From NCBI GenBank assembly GCA_036345935.2, contig JADWOT020000003.1:17626509-17690508 (forward strand): 64,000 nt of DNA, in the 5' to 3' direction. Position 1 is the first letter of the stretch. The number at the start of each line of letters is the position of its first letter. This document shows, piece by piece, positions 24,291-36,600 of this stretch. The notes under the pieces were generated by a model. That model was not told where the DNA came from. It saw only the letters and a program-made list of their open reading frames with translations, and did not search any database. The stretch comes from Taenia hydatigena (lineage: Eukaryota > Platyhelminthes > Cestoda > Cyclophyllidea > Taeniidae). The translations under genes were made by a program, and so were the position numbers.

Positions 24291-25264
24291 GTCTTTTTGG
24301 TTGCATTTCACGAGATCACGTGGTGTCCCTTGAAATAATATGGAGTAGGTACTTCTATTCTAATCATTCGCAAACATTGGATTGTCACTTCAATGCGACG
24401 AATTATGGCCAAGGAGGCACAAAATTAAGGCATTCGTAAGGTGGGTAAGTCTCTCATAAATTGTCAACTTTAACAGACGTTAAACACACGCGCCTTGATT
24501 TCATGAAGAGAGTTTGCAAACTATCTCCCGCCCTGTCTCAAGTTGATTTATGGCGATTTAGTATTTCTTGTTAGCTCATTTGGGCCTCTATTTGAGGTCC
24601 CGTATAAGCTGTACTAAATAGGGACAAGCAGATGTGTGGACAATAATTTTAAAGCAATGTAGCATAATCCTAATCCGCAAAACATAATCCCCAGTGTAGA
24701 CTGTTCTCCTTTTTCTCCTCTTCCCTGCTTTAGCCCTTACTATTAGAGGACCGTATGCTTCTAGTGATCTTTATTATATGCTGAGGGATGTGTCGGCCTC
24801 TGGATTGCGACCATTCTGTTCCACAACTAGGTTTGAAATTGTCCTCACACCTCTGGCCTACAAATCACATTTAAAGAACATAAACACTGCGCCTAGTACC
24901 AGCAAGTGAAGTGTAAATGGGTTTGGGTGATTTGAAGATAGCCTTCAGGGAATCGGTTGCTATCTGGACAGGAATATGCCAACTTATTTTAGACTCCTTT
25001 GAAAACCCACATTCAGCTAATAGTTGGTGCAAAATTTTATTTTGGACGAATTTATTCCTAAAAGTAAGAAAATATTATCAATTAGCGCAGAGTTGGTGCC
25101 TCTTTCGCATCTATCTCTTGATTAAACGTGACTTTAGTCAACGTAAGGTCCCACCTTCACCAATTAGGAATTTGAAAATGCTCCATCGTAACCTTGTATT
25201 TTAATGATCTGTGTCCACGCTGTCAGTTTAAGCTGACTTTCTCAGATTGCTCATTTTACTGATG
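24291..25264. other. Between repeat copies F and G
   Basis: No supported exon. The 95-codon frame at 24,917-25,204 starts at a real ATG but shows no recognisable domain. Confidence 0.35.
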
Positions 25265-25690
25265 GCAGACGCTGGCTTGAAATACTATTCGGCGGAATGA
25301 TGATGGCTTTTTGAATCTGGGACTCACTAAATCTCCCCTACATCTGCCCCTTCCGCCGAATGGGGGGCTTTGTAAAAAGGAAAAATAGGATCTGTGTATG
25401 TTTTCTTTTCTTGAAAAGAGGTAAGGTATATAGTTTTGGTGACTTAATTGCATTCTGCTTATAGTTATAAACACAATTAAGAGTTTAGTATCATGTCTGA
25501 GTCGCAATTGAATCCACAGCACATAAGGAAGCGTAGGTCTGCTTCTCATCCTAACTTTTCACCCACCTGTTCAAACAGGTTCTACAAATCAGTTTAGTTA
25601 TTTTAAGCCCTTAATCTAAACTTAAAGCATTTAAGCGCGACTCCAGAGCCACAGGAAGTTGTGCTGATGAGGTGGGAATATGAGATTTGG
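25265..25690 (+). repeat. Family P copy G (5' modules only)
   Basis: 25,270-25,365 (GCTGGCTTGAAATACTATTC, GAATGATGATGGCTTTTTGA, CCGCCGAATG) matches 23,880-23,980. 25,578-25,660 (TTCTACAAATCAGTTTAG, CATTTAAGCGCGACTCCAGA) matches 13,820-13,900 and 24,215. It lies 1.4 kb from copy F in the same orientation. Confidence 0.55.
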
Positions 25691-26435
25691 AAAAGTGAAT
25701 GCGAAAAACACACCTGATGGTAATTTATTTGGATACCTGTTGCTCTGTTAGAAAACGAAGGATAGCCATCTCTGCTCTGGGCTTTCGTGTAATTTGGATT
25801 AGCATTTCGTTGCAGTGTTTTTTTTTTTCAAGAAAACACACAATTTGGTCTTTTGCGAAGGCGAGAAACATTGCTTCCAACTCAACAAGCTTTTCTTTTA
25901 AAAATTACTAACCTCAACTTGTGTTAAGTTAAAAACGGCAAAATGCCCACAAATGGGGACACATTCGTGACGCTCGGATTGTGCTATTTGAAGTCCAACA
26001 TCACATTGCTTTGGTAATTGTCTTTTGCCACTGGTTGAAAATTAGCGATTTGTAAGCATCACGGTGGATGTAAAATGCCACTGATGTCTGAGAATAATTG
26101 TACTTTTTGACGAAATTGATATGATTACCAAGGCATGAACGTATCTTTGGTCTGATGGTTCCAATGTTGTCTAAGTACCACTGCTTCTAGTGTTGCTGAG
26201 TTAGCCTCATTTAGCTATATGAGAGGAAAGTCGTGTAAAAGGAAATGAATTGCCATGTTGATTATCTAAAGAGATTCCTGTAATTCATTAATTACTTTTT
26301 AAACTCTTCCTTCCGGTTTTGAGGGCACTTAAGGTTCAATTTGAAAATTATCACGAGGTGGAGAGAGTTCTGTCCCAAAAATTTTCCGGATAAATTAATG
26401 CATGACCTTAAGTTGTCACTTACAAATCCCAGAAA
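25691..26435. other. Intergenic, nothing recognised
   Basis: AT-rich, with a poly-T run near 25,820. No supported exon. Confidence 0.35.
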
Positions 26436-26439
26436 TTGG

Positions 26440-26760
26440 AGCCCTCAGCACTTAGTACTGGGAACTCCAACCTATGTGCTCCTTCCCAGGCGAATTAGGT
26501 AACGACTATGAGGGAAAGTCTGTTTGCTGTTTTTACTGCTAATAGGAGGAAACATGGACTACCTGCAGCCTCTATTTATTTTTCCTCTTTCGAGCGAGCC
26601 ACAAATGCAGTCTTGCATTCCGATTTAAAATTTTGGGCTTTGCTTTGACGCAGGAATGCAATAAGATCGCATTGCAATTTTACAAGTCTTACTCAAAAAG
26701 ATTTCGGAAAATGCCATCGCGTCAATTAGGCATAATGCGCTTTTCTCTGCGCAGATGGAT
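26440..26760 (+). repeat. Family P fragment (AGTACT module)
   Basis: 26,440-26,480 (CCTCAGCACTTAGTACTGGG, then AACTCC) matches 1,740-1,775 (CTTCAGTACTGAGTACTAGG). A GGAGGAAACATG block at about 26,547 matches the AGGAGGAGTCATG context at about 1,886. The tail near 26,740 (TTTTCTCTGCGCAGAT) parallels 2,070-2,086. Confidence 0.4.
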
Positions 26761-27415
26761 CATGAACACGGAAATGCACGGAAATCGCTAGAGTGCCATA
26801 GTGAAGACAGGAAGCTTGGAAAATAATTACTTACTCTACTACCCTAAAAAGACTAAGAGGAAACTGGTTTCATCGTCCGGTGAATCATTGCTTTGATCTT
26901 TAGACCACAAATCCAACATTAGAGTAGCAAAATAAGAGGCGTTCTTACAGAGGTTGGACAAGTCGACGCTTTGTTTAACAGCATTTAGGAGGGAAATTTG
27001 TACGCATAATTAGACTCAAAGGTCATGTGAGTTTTAAATCAAGCAATCGCTGGCCTCACTCCAACCAAGACCCTTTTACTTCTATGATTTTACCCACAAA
27101 TCTACTAGTTTTAGATGAAAATAATCACAATTAACAAACAAAATTGCTCCGAAAATTGGTTGTTGAGATCAGTTTTAGCCTTCAAATCCTAGTTCTTTAA
27201 GATTTTACTACCAAAAGTCCTCCAATTATTATCTGATTAAAGTGACAATTAAACCAAATACTGCTTAAAGTATTATGCGGTCTTTGATGGTTGATAGCAT
27301 TGAAATGAAGCCGTCAGTAGGGCATCTGTCTTTGTTCTGTCAATGAGCTCGCAGGCTATGCGCCGGTCCGCTGAAACCGGCTAAAAGAGACAAAAAACCC
27401 AGTTAAGAAACAGGC
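26761..27415. other. Intergenic, nothing recognised
   Basis: No supported gene or assignable repeat block. Confidence 0.35.
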
Positions 27416-27419
27416 TTAA

Positions 27420-30400
27420 ATCGTACGTCCCATTTAAATGGTTGCATCCATCGTCACACGTGTATTTTGTCCCAAAATGCATCCTTCGGCCAGGTTAGGT
27501 AGTTGAGGGTGAGGCAACCCTAGTAGTGAACGCACTTTCAATGGCTCTCGGCCAGTTGCTCCTTCGACCACTTCCAAGTGATGAGACGTCGCTGAGTGTG
27601 TGCAGGTGGAATATAGGTTTAACAATGGTACCACTGCGTGGGTGGCAGGAGACTATTCAGTCACCAAGCCATTATATTGTTGCCGTGATGAGGTTAAGAA
27701 AACATTGCCATCGCCATGGTGATAATGCACTTCCAGCTAATGGTTCTTCCGAGGATTAGCAGCTTTCTAAAGACTCTTTAGTGAGAAAAATCACAGGCGA
27801 TGCCTAGAACAGCATGCATCGTTGATTAAGTGACGAAACACTATTTTTGTTATTACCATCAAAATCGGCGGAACTACTGCTGTTTTGCCTTATAATAGTC
27901 TTATTATTAGTTACGTTCCTTAGATTATCAAAGCTGACTTACCGACACCATGTACAAATGACAAAATCTAGGTGGGTGGAAGCATTGTGGGTGTCAAAGT
28001 GATCACTGCGATTCATCGACTGCATACCGCTAAAATCCGGTTCCGGATCTTATAATGAAATTTTTTACTTATTATTTTGTTATGAGACACAAGGTTATTA
28101 ACGGAATGATTGGTTACTGGTAGACAGTCAAGGCAGCAGCTGAAGCGTCACGGGTGTTTGATCAAACGGTGGGATCAAATGATAGGGGCCTTCAATTAGT
28201 TAAAGCCCTACTTCGGAAAGGATTGTAAAACTGCGTAGAGATGTCGCAAAAGATGAAGCAAATTTAAAAACACTCGGCATCTATGCTCTTAACCACATTA
28301 TTCTGAAAAATTAGGCCAGTGCTTTCTGCCATTCGTTCATTAGTAACCCCAACTTTCACATGCTACTTATATCCACTTAATCGACGTGAGTTATGAACCG
28401 CCTGATAATTAGCATTCCACAGCTTATTATGTGCCGTTATTTTTGGTTAAGTAAAATAGCCTTTTAAGTCGGTATTTACGTGTCACAAGCTTAACAAGTT
28501 GGTGCCTATCATAGTCATCTAGTTGGGCGTAACTTATTTAAGGCTCTTTTTGCTAATCGAACCTAGCAAATAAAAGTAGAGCAACCTTTATTACCAAAGA
28601 GGAGTCACATCTATTGGATTCTTATGGGTAATGAGGTGCCGTAGAAATAGGCCTTAAGAATGAAAATTGTCACTGTCTAAATTAGGTGTGTTAGTTAGTC
28701 ATTCTCTGAATGAAACCAACTTTGAGATGTACTGCACAGATAGCCGTGAGACTTAATTCACTTGTGCTGGGAAAAAAATTGATTCTCCAACCACAAATTA
28801 CAAATAATTTATCAGTTGTATGCAAATGTGTAAGAAAACGGGGAAGTCACACTTAGGGACTTCTCACAAATGCCTTTTTTACTTTTTGCTTTTTTCACTG
28901 ATTCCAGTACTCCAGTAAATACTGATTGCAGAGTATAAGCATGCCTATCATTAACAAACCGCTGACCTACTGGAAATGAACTTCACGCCTTGATGACTCG
29001 AGGTTCAAATTAGGTCCTTCCTTTGGAAAAACCTGCTGACTGCATTCCATGTCAATATGATCAGCGTTTCTTATTTCTGATATCGTCGTCGTTATACACA
29101 AAGAACCGTGTTTGAAAATAGACTGATCATGCATTAAAAAGGGTGGCTTTTTAATGGAATCCTTTTTAACCAGATATTTACTTACACTTTATTCTAGATT
29201 TTTTATCACTTCATTGCCATTATTTATTATTAACCCAGCATTCTAAAATTGGTGTTCTAAACTATTAGGATCCGATTTGAGGAGGCAAAATGGTGTTTGG
29301 AATGTTCCAATTTCTTAATTAGAAGATTCACACAGGCTTGATCCTTGCTCGAAAAATTGGGCTCGCTCGAATGTGATTGATGTTCCTCAGGCCTTCTCTG
29401 CATCTCAAAATCAGCAAAAGGAAGAAAAACAAGTAAAGAAATTAATCCTGATACAAGCAATTGATGTTGCGTTACCTCAGCAAAAAAAATGGAAGAAAAA
29501 GTATTTGAAATGAATTTTAATGCACAAACGTCATCACTAGTAAGCTCATTGCCATAACCTCTTCCTTCTCATCACGATAGCATAAAATGGTTTCAATTAA
29601 ATTAAGCTGTCTTCTTTTACCTCCCTTTCCTCTTTTCTTAAGTACTGCTGGAATTTGGAGGCTGATTTTTATTGCAAACAAGCACTTATTTTAAAACGAT
29701 ATTCAAAATTCTGTCGTCAATGTTGACACAGGTGAACGAACAGTTGACAAATTAAATGAAAACAACGCGATCAAGGCGAGCAAGTGATGATGTGACGGGA
29801 GATTTAAATGAGAAAAAGTGTCAGACACGTAAGGGTACCGTAGCAGCGCTCCGTGAAATTGACAAGACTGGCCAAGTTGGCTTATTTGTTGAAAAAACTC
29901 CCACTTGGCTCAGTCAAAGTCCCAGTCTATGCAATAATTAATCTCATTGCTCTATCTGTAAAGAGTTAATTCTATTCCATGTTGGCTTTGCTTCCAAATA
30001 AATTCCGTAATTGAATACTATGGAATTAAAAAAAAATATTCAAAAAGCAGTAATATTCGCGTGATTAGACGGTGCCTATGTGCTCACTCAAATTAAGTCG
30101 GTGCTCTATTCATAGGCGATGGCATTAAGAAAAGGTCTTCAAGTTAGCGATCATTTTAAAGGCTTGGGATTTTCGCCCCTTACATGGCTTCACACGTAAG
30201 CACTATGCAAAGTGTATTCATCTAGCCGGTAAATGATAAGGATTTAAAGCAGACCTCTTCTTTAAGCCTTAAATTTGCCTCTAAAATGGATTAAAAACCC
30301 TCGTCGAATCTTGTGTGACAAGAAAAGTGGATTCGCTTGCTTGGTAATTAAGTCCTAAGAGTTGTCGCCTATTTTATCAGCCTACTATTTATTGTACTTA

Positions 30401-32290
30401 TATCAGCTATACTTTATAATACAGCATCCTATAAAGCCACCAGTTTGTTCTCAAATTCTCCTTTTTAAGTCTTCGTGACTACCACAGATTGTTCGTAGTG
30501 AAAGGTTAATCCCCGTTCACTCTCTTTCACTCAAATTATTTGTAAGACTGAAGCATTTGTGATGAGGAGAGGGAATATACAAAACAGGTAAATGGCTTTA
30601 TTGTCCAAAAATCACTTTTCTAAATGGTCTCTTATGTCAATGCCCCAACTGACGAGGCGTAAATGCAAGTCAGTATTCACTATTTGGTGATGGCCTTACC
30701 TCGAGGCGGAAAATTGAAAAAATGTTGCTCAACTTATGGCTTTCAAATGATAATAGTCGTTGGTATTGACACTTGTCTCGTTAGAAAGATCAGATTACCC
30801 TTGCAAACAAAAAAATACTTTGACAATTGCTAAGAAAGCCAGCAAACTAGCTAAGTGGCAACATGAAGCGTCACGAATAGATGCTTTTGCAATGCCAAGT
30901 CCAAAAACGCTTAGTTCACTTAACCAACAAAAGAGTAAATTACTAAATTAGTTAAGACTTTGAAATTATAGCCTACTGCTTCTTTTCAAGATCACCAATT
31001 CTGCTGTGCTTTGAGTCAACAATTTGAATGTCCTACCCAAAATTGTCCACATCACGTCATGACTCGTGGTGGCCCAAGTTCATTTTTTGGTCTCAAAATG
31101 ATCATTAATTACTCCGCATAGAATGGCTCCACGAAATCTTAAGACGAAGGGTTGCTTTAGCAAAAATTATTTGCCTTCCTCAAAATGCACTTGAAATGGC
31201 AAACTGCCTGAAATTCACCAATTTTAGGAAACCACTTCATATGCATTCAAAACCTACATGACGACTTACACCATTAGTTTTTTAACTTTGGTAAGTGCTT
31301 GATGTTTGAATGATTGCGGTTTCAAAATTAAAAATGTATGTTTAATTATACACTTAGACTAACAAGGCAAGGCAATCATTTTATGAACTACTAGTAATAA
31401 GGCAACATTTATGAGGGTCACTAAGTAGTACCTAGTAAAAAGGCAGCGCGACCAACTTTTTTAATTATATTATTTTGCTTTTTTTGGTCATTACTCCATG
31501 TGAAGGCGTAATTTCACTAATAAGTGACTAAAGCTCAGCTTCGTGGAGTAATAGATGCTACTATTTAATCAATTAGTAGTGGCGCCTTCCAAACGGCCAA
31601 GCAAACTACTTCTCATTCACACCTAATACGAAGAGTAGCTTGATACAAAGAAGCACACATACCTGCTAAACAAAAGGCTAGTTTTCCTATTTTCTTGGCT
31701 CTCAGCAAAAATGTGCTTGCGAATTTCTAACCAAGGTCAGGATTTTCCCTTTAAGCGATGCAGATTAATCCTTACTGCTACTTCTCCCACAGTGTTCTCA
31801 TCTGATTTTCTGGATGATCTCCATTTTGATACAATAAGTGAATGAATAAATTAAAAGTAAAAATGGGCACAATAACTCGCCCTTTTTCTACACTCAGGTT
31901 TATTACATGCCCCTACTACGCGTCTCTATCTAGCGCTCTCATGGCCAATTCTACAGTTAGACTGCGAGATCCAATATTAACTTTTTCATCAGGCTCGTCT
32001 ATTATGCTTGATTTTCAAGTAAACTTCGTAGTACACACAAATGTAACGCTTCGTTGTAAGAAAACTTTAAATTCAACTTTGCATCCAGAAGATTTAATAA
32101 ACTATGATATCAGCTACAAATAAATGTACGCTTATTTTATGCAAACCTTCGAAGCTTTTTTTGTTAAAAAATGCTGAGCAGATGGTAGCAATCTCATTTT
32201 GGTTAAGGAAGTCGTGATGCCTTCTTCTTGCCTCATTACAATGCCAGACAGATGGTGTAATTGCCATGAAGTCTGTCATCTTTATAAAAT
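27420..32290 (+). repeat. Family P copy D (interrupted)
   Basis: 27,460-27,540 (CCCAAAATGCATCCTTCGGC) and 27,660-27,835 (AGTCACCAAGCCATTATA, ACTTCCAGCTAATGGTTC, TCGTTGATTAAGTGACGA) match 5,045-5,480. 27,850-28,980 has no assignable block. 29,040-29,065 matches 19,095. 29,390-29,435 matches 16,925. 29,940-30,100 parallels 17,460-17,600. 30,648-30,670 (AACTGACGAGGCGTAAATG) matches 6,355. 31,553-31,600 is the palindromic module. 31,755-31,800 (GATGCAGATTAATCCTTACT) matches 7,105-7,125. 32,219-32,245 (CCTTCTTCTTGCCTCATTA) matches 7,691. Between 19 and 32 kb it is roughly collinear with copy C at an offset near 10 kb. Confidence 0.5.
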
Positions 32291-32870
32291 GCAGGCGTCT
32301 TTATGAGCTGTACAATTTTGCTTCCAAAAGTAATCATAAGCATTTAGTAAGGAGGCCATCCAAAACAGATAGCAAAAACCAATCTCGTTAAGAATGGCTT
32401 TTGCAATGACCAATAAGCACATAAATCGAATGTTGACCCGTCAGGATCAAAGGGCAAATTACAAATCTCTATGTTACCAACAGTAGGGGTCTAGCCTTGA
32501 AAGTGGATAGGGACCGGCGATAAAATAAGCTATAAAATGGACCAACTTTTTTTTGATAGTGATTCAAGATCTTTGTATAAAGTGGTCTCTAGAAATCTAT
32601 CAAATTTACGAGTCAATCAAATTGAACGAACCGACAATCTTTTACACCCGCTAACTTGCTCATGGTTTATTCCAAACTTTACATATTCCCTCAACGTTTG
32701 ATAAGGGTTAATTACTTTTCAAAGTTTATTTAAATAAGCCTTGTTTTACAAACCCAAAAGATCTTGATTGACTTCTGATGCTAAAAAAAGTATCAAAAGT
32801 GCCATCTCGTTACTATATTTGATACCAGGAAAGTCTTATCTTTATCTACAATTACTTAGCGCGACTGAAA
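32291..32870. other. Intergenic, nothing recognised
   Basis: AT-rich spacer between the family P and family T repeats, without a supported gene. Confidence 0.35.
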
Positions 32871-32875
32871 GTCAT

Positions 32876-33698
32876 TGTAGCGGCCTGAGACTTCGTTGTA
32901 GGCAAAAGAAGGTATAATGCTAGGGCAGAATATGCATTAAATGAACGAATTAAATGGATCTGCCGGCATTGTCCAGCTAGGGCAGAACAAACAAGGTATT
33001 ACATAACCCTCTCTCTTCTTTCGAGAGTCGTCCCCGACACTTCCTTTGGTAGACCTTTCGCGTCAGCCATCACAGCGTAATCAACGCTGCAAGAAGTACC
33101 CACGAACTAACGCGCCAGTCGTCGGAATTCGACACGACCGTCACTGATCCCTCTTAGCACTTCCAATGGACTTGGAGTTTCGTCCGGTTTTGGAACTAAA
33201 TTCGTAGTAAGAGGTTCTATCGACTATCAGCGTGTCCATAGAAAGACGCTAGAATACCTATCTCCCTAAGCAGGTACGGTGGGGCAGTCTTTGAAATGAA
33301 ACGTATCTAGGCGGTTCACGACTATTGTCGCTTCTGTTGTTAATAGTTTTCTTGTAAAGTAGAGGATAGGGTGGATATCAAAGGCAGACTCCGATCTCAG
33401 CCCTTCTGTTATGGGATGTCAGAGATTCCCCCATCCTTAGTACATCCACTTCCTTCGGTAGAGATCGGGATAGAAACCCTATAAAGTCTAGTCCGCTTTC
33501 CGCTGTCACCAACGTAGCGTCTCGAGACTCTCTTGAAGGCAAAGGAAGGCATAATACTATGGAAGAATTTTTATTCAACAAACAGAAGAAACGGAACTGC
33601 TGGCATGGCCCAGAGGTCAGCCCACGCGACTAAAGCAATATGGCCACCTTAGTAACCAAAACCAAAACCTGTAGTCAGAACAAACAAAGTATTATAGC
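32876..33698 (-). mobile_element. Family T element with paired terminal repeats, decayed
   Basis: Two direct repeats: 32,876-33,004 (TGTAGCGGCCTGAGACTTCG, GGCAAAAGAAGGTATAATGC, AACAAACAAGGTATTA) and 33,512-33,698 (ACGTAGCGTCTCGAGACTCT, GGCAAAGGAAGGCATAATAC, AACAAACAAAGTATTA). The first lacks about 60 bases present in the second. The interior has GCGTCAGCCATCACAGCG (33,060-33,077), which in reverse complement matches the ORF region of the 10.4-11.0 kb copy; here that frame is broken by stops. I give the minus strand because the conserved frame reads that way. 33,597-33,655 matches the terminal repeats at 10,434-10,500 in reverse complement. Confidence 0.55.
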
Positions 33699-36600
33699 CA
33701 TAACTACTCGACAGGCATTATACTTTAGTTTATGGTTAAACCAAGCCGCATCGCAAGCTAGTTTGTTAGATACTGAGGCAAAAAAAATGGATGCAGAAAG
33801 CATTTAGTCTGAGGTTACTTATTGTGGTGGTTACTTTCCTGAAAAAACCACAAATGCTAAAAATGCAGAAAGAAGGAATTCGAGGCGGAAGGGGTTAATT
33901 AGATAGATTGTGTAGAATGTGAAGAAAGGCCGAGAATGTATTAAATGTATGACTTTTGAACCAAATTGTATGTGCAAGTGGCAATCCAAAGACCCTTCTC
34001 AGTCGCCAAGAGATGGGAGGTAGTAGGTTTGCTCTTGAGCATATTATGCCAGAAATAGTGACACTTGACCAATCTCCAACTACTCTAGATTTCCACGATG
34101 CCTCTTTAAGGGAGCCTTCCTTACGCGGTTCTAATTTCAGCACGTTATTTCAGTGTCTGTTCCGGAGGCACTTTGATTACTCCAGTCAGTAGTCTCACCT
34201 TATTTGTTCTTCTAAATTCATCCAAGCTGATTACGCAACCGTTGAGAAATAAATAATATCCGTCACTTATTCGTGACGTCTGACTTAAGTTGGAGATTGC
34301 AGATGACATTGGAAACTAGCTGATATCAAATGCTTAAGGCAAATGGCATTTGTTGTGTACACAGCTCTCTGGTTTTAAGGGCAAAGCAACTTAAATTTAA
34401 ACGCCTTTTATCAAGTCATAAAAACAAGACGTTCGAGGTGAACAGTGAGTTAATTAAGAAGTAGAATGAATGGATTGTTTATGCTTTACAATTAGATGGA
34501 TAGGTGAGGAAAACATCTTCCACCAAACTCATGAAACAGTGATCAGTGCATAGCTCCTTTCCTCTTGGCTTTTCTTTGACCATTAACAGCGCGAAAAATG
34601 CCGACTTCTTTCCCAAAGCCAGGTCTTTATCAAAGGCAAAACACCTCGACACAAGAGTTGCCGTCTAACACTTCATGCAAATGCATTTTGTGTTTTAGAA
34701 AACTTCCTTAGCGCCTATTTTCAATTACATTATTGAAGCAAAGTTTTACCGCTTCATCAAAGACACAGACCAGAAGGCAGGCAATTCCACCTTTCATACA
34801 CATCCGTGCCTGTCCAGTTGTGCATTTTAACCGCATGGGGCTCGCAATCTCTGTACACTTGTACTTGCGTCAGTTTGAAATGATTTTTAACCATGCCTTC
34901 AGCCCTTGTCTAATTAATCCCACAATCCCTCGCTAATCTCCTACGTGGATGTGCATTATGGGAGCTTTAAAGTAGATTCAGACACCCTGTATTACTCTGT
35001 TAATGGCGAATCATACTTTATACTTTATATGCATAAAGTACTAAATACTTTAACGTCATTAGTTTTATTTCTCATTCGTTTTAAATTATGTGTTTCTGTC
35101 AGTTGCGTTGGTGGAATTTGTACAAAAAACCTTGCCCTTAGGGTACTATGGTGAAGGACAACCAAGACTTTTCCCCTAAGAGATAAACATACTTGTAAAA
35201 GAATTTTTGGCAAAAAAGTTACAACAAATTGTAACGGATGTACAGTTATATAGAATTGAGTCTTAAGCGAGTTTCTGGTACTTCAAAGGTCTGGCTCTGT
35301 TTAGTTTTCTTTTGCCATAATTTGTTGTTTACAGTCGTTCGCTGATGAAATAAGAAAAAACAATTGATTTCTACGCCACGAAGATGAGTGAATGAAAACA
35401 GAAAAGCACCTTATTAGGCGTTAAGATTTTAGCGTAAACAGTATCCCATTTAAGGTATTTAAAGGGTAGCTAAAATAAGATTGTCTAGGGTTATAAGTGT
35501 GCTTTTTTCTAAACAGAGCCGTTAGTTTATCGAACTATAGCAATACAAGGTTGTTTGGTGGTGTCCGTTCGTCACCTTTAACTATAATTTGCACTATTCA
35601 CATCTCCAGGTATCAATTTGAGTTGCAATATGCATAAGTGCGTACTGATTTCGTTTCAGTAACACTTACAGCTGAGTATTGTAAAATTAATTACATGATG
35701 GAAATTTCATGGGCTTGAAATGGAGTTCTAACTCATCTTTAGCGCCCATATACTCATCAAATTTTCGATGTCTTGAAAAAGCCTGATGCAGGTGCATTAC
35801 TTGCATCGTTGCCACTTTTTCCATTGGAGTGACCAGCAAGCATTGAGTGCGGCACCAGCGTTGTCAGGTCGAATGCCTTTTACCCCTAAACAGCGCCTAG
35901 TGACCATCCTTAAAATGTTAATCCTTAACTTTAAAGCAACAATTCTATCAACCAAATTCTATCATTCTAAAAGCGTTAACTTTGTGGAGTAATAAATGTC
36001 TACAATTTTATGCACATAACTCTGCGATTTTTTAAACGACCATTTGAGAATGTTTATTTTTTAAAGTTCATTGTTTGACATACTTTAAATTTTACTAAAT
36101 TTAGGCTTTCGCTGAGCGCGGTTCAGAGGGTGGTTTGATTGACATGTAGAGACTCAAGACCCGCGCATTTTCTAAGTCACTAATACACAGACTATCAAAT
36201 CATTAAGTCCCCACTTTTGCCTTTTGAACATTCTCCTCGGCTCGCCCTTTAGCCGCCCCCTTGCAAAGTAGTTGGCAGTCCAAAAACAACTTCAGAACGA
36301 GGGACGCCTGTCAGTGAATTTCTTGGCATGCAAAAACAAATGATCCCACCTTTAATGACACACTGTGACAATTCCTCTCTACCCAATGTTTTGTCCTATT
36401 TGTGGAGGGTTTTTTTTGGTTGCACAATACTGTTGGTTGTTGACACCAAAAAATTGGCTCAAAAGCAAAGTCATTTGTTTAACGAGTATGTTTTCTTGAA
36501 TATGTCCCTACTCGACCCTTTCAGCGCTCTTTAATCATTAAGCTGGGGCCCATGCAACCAATAGGGTCCACCACCAGTCCAGTTACTTAATGTTGTCACA

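Noticed and set aside
28990..29030. GGTTCAAATTA as a tRNA B-box or tRNA-derived SINE
   Set aside because: No A-box at the right distance and no cloverleaf; it lies in family P copy D.
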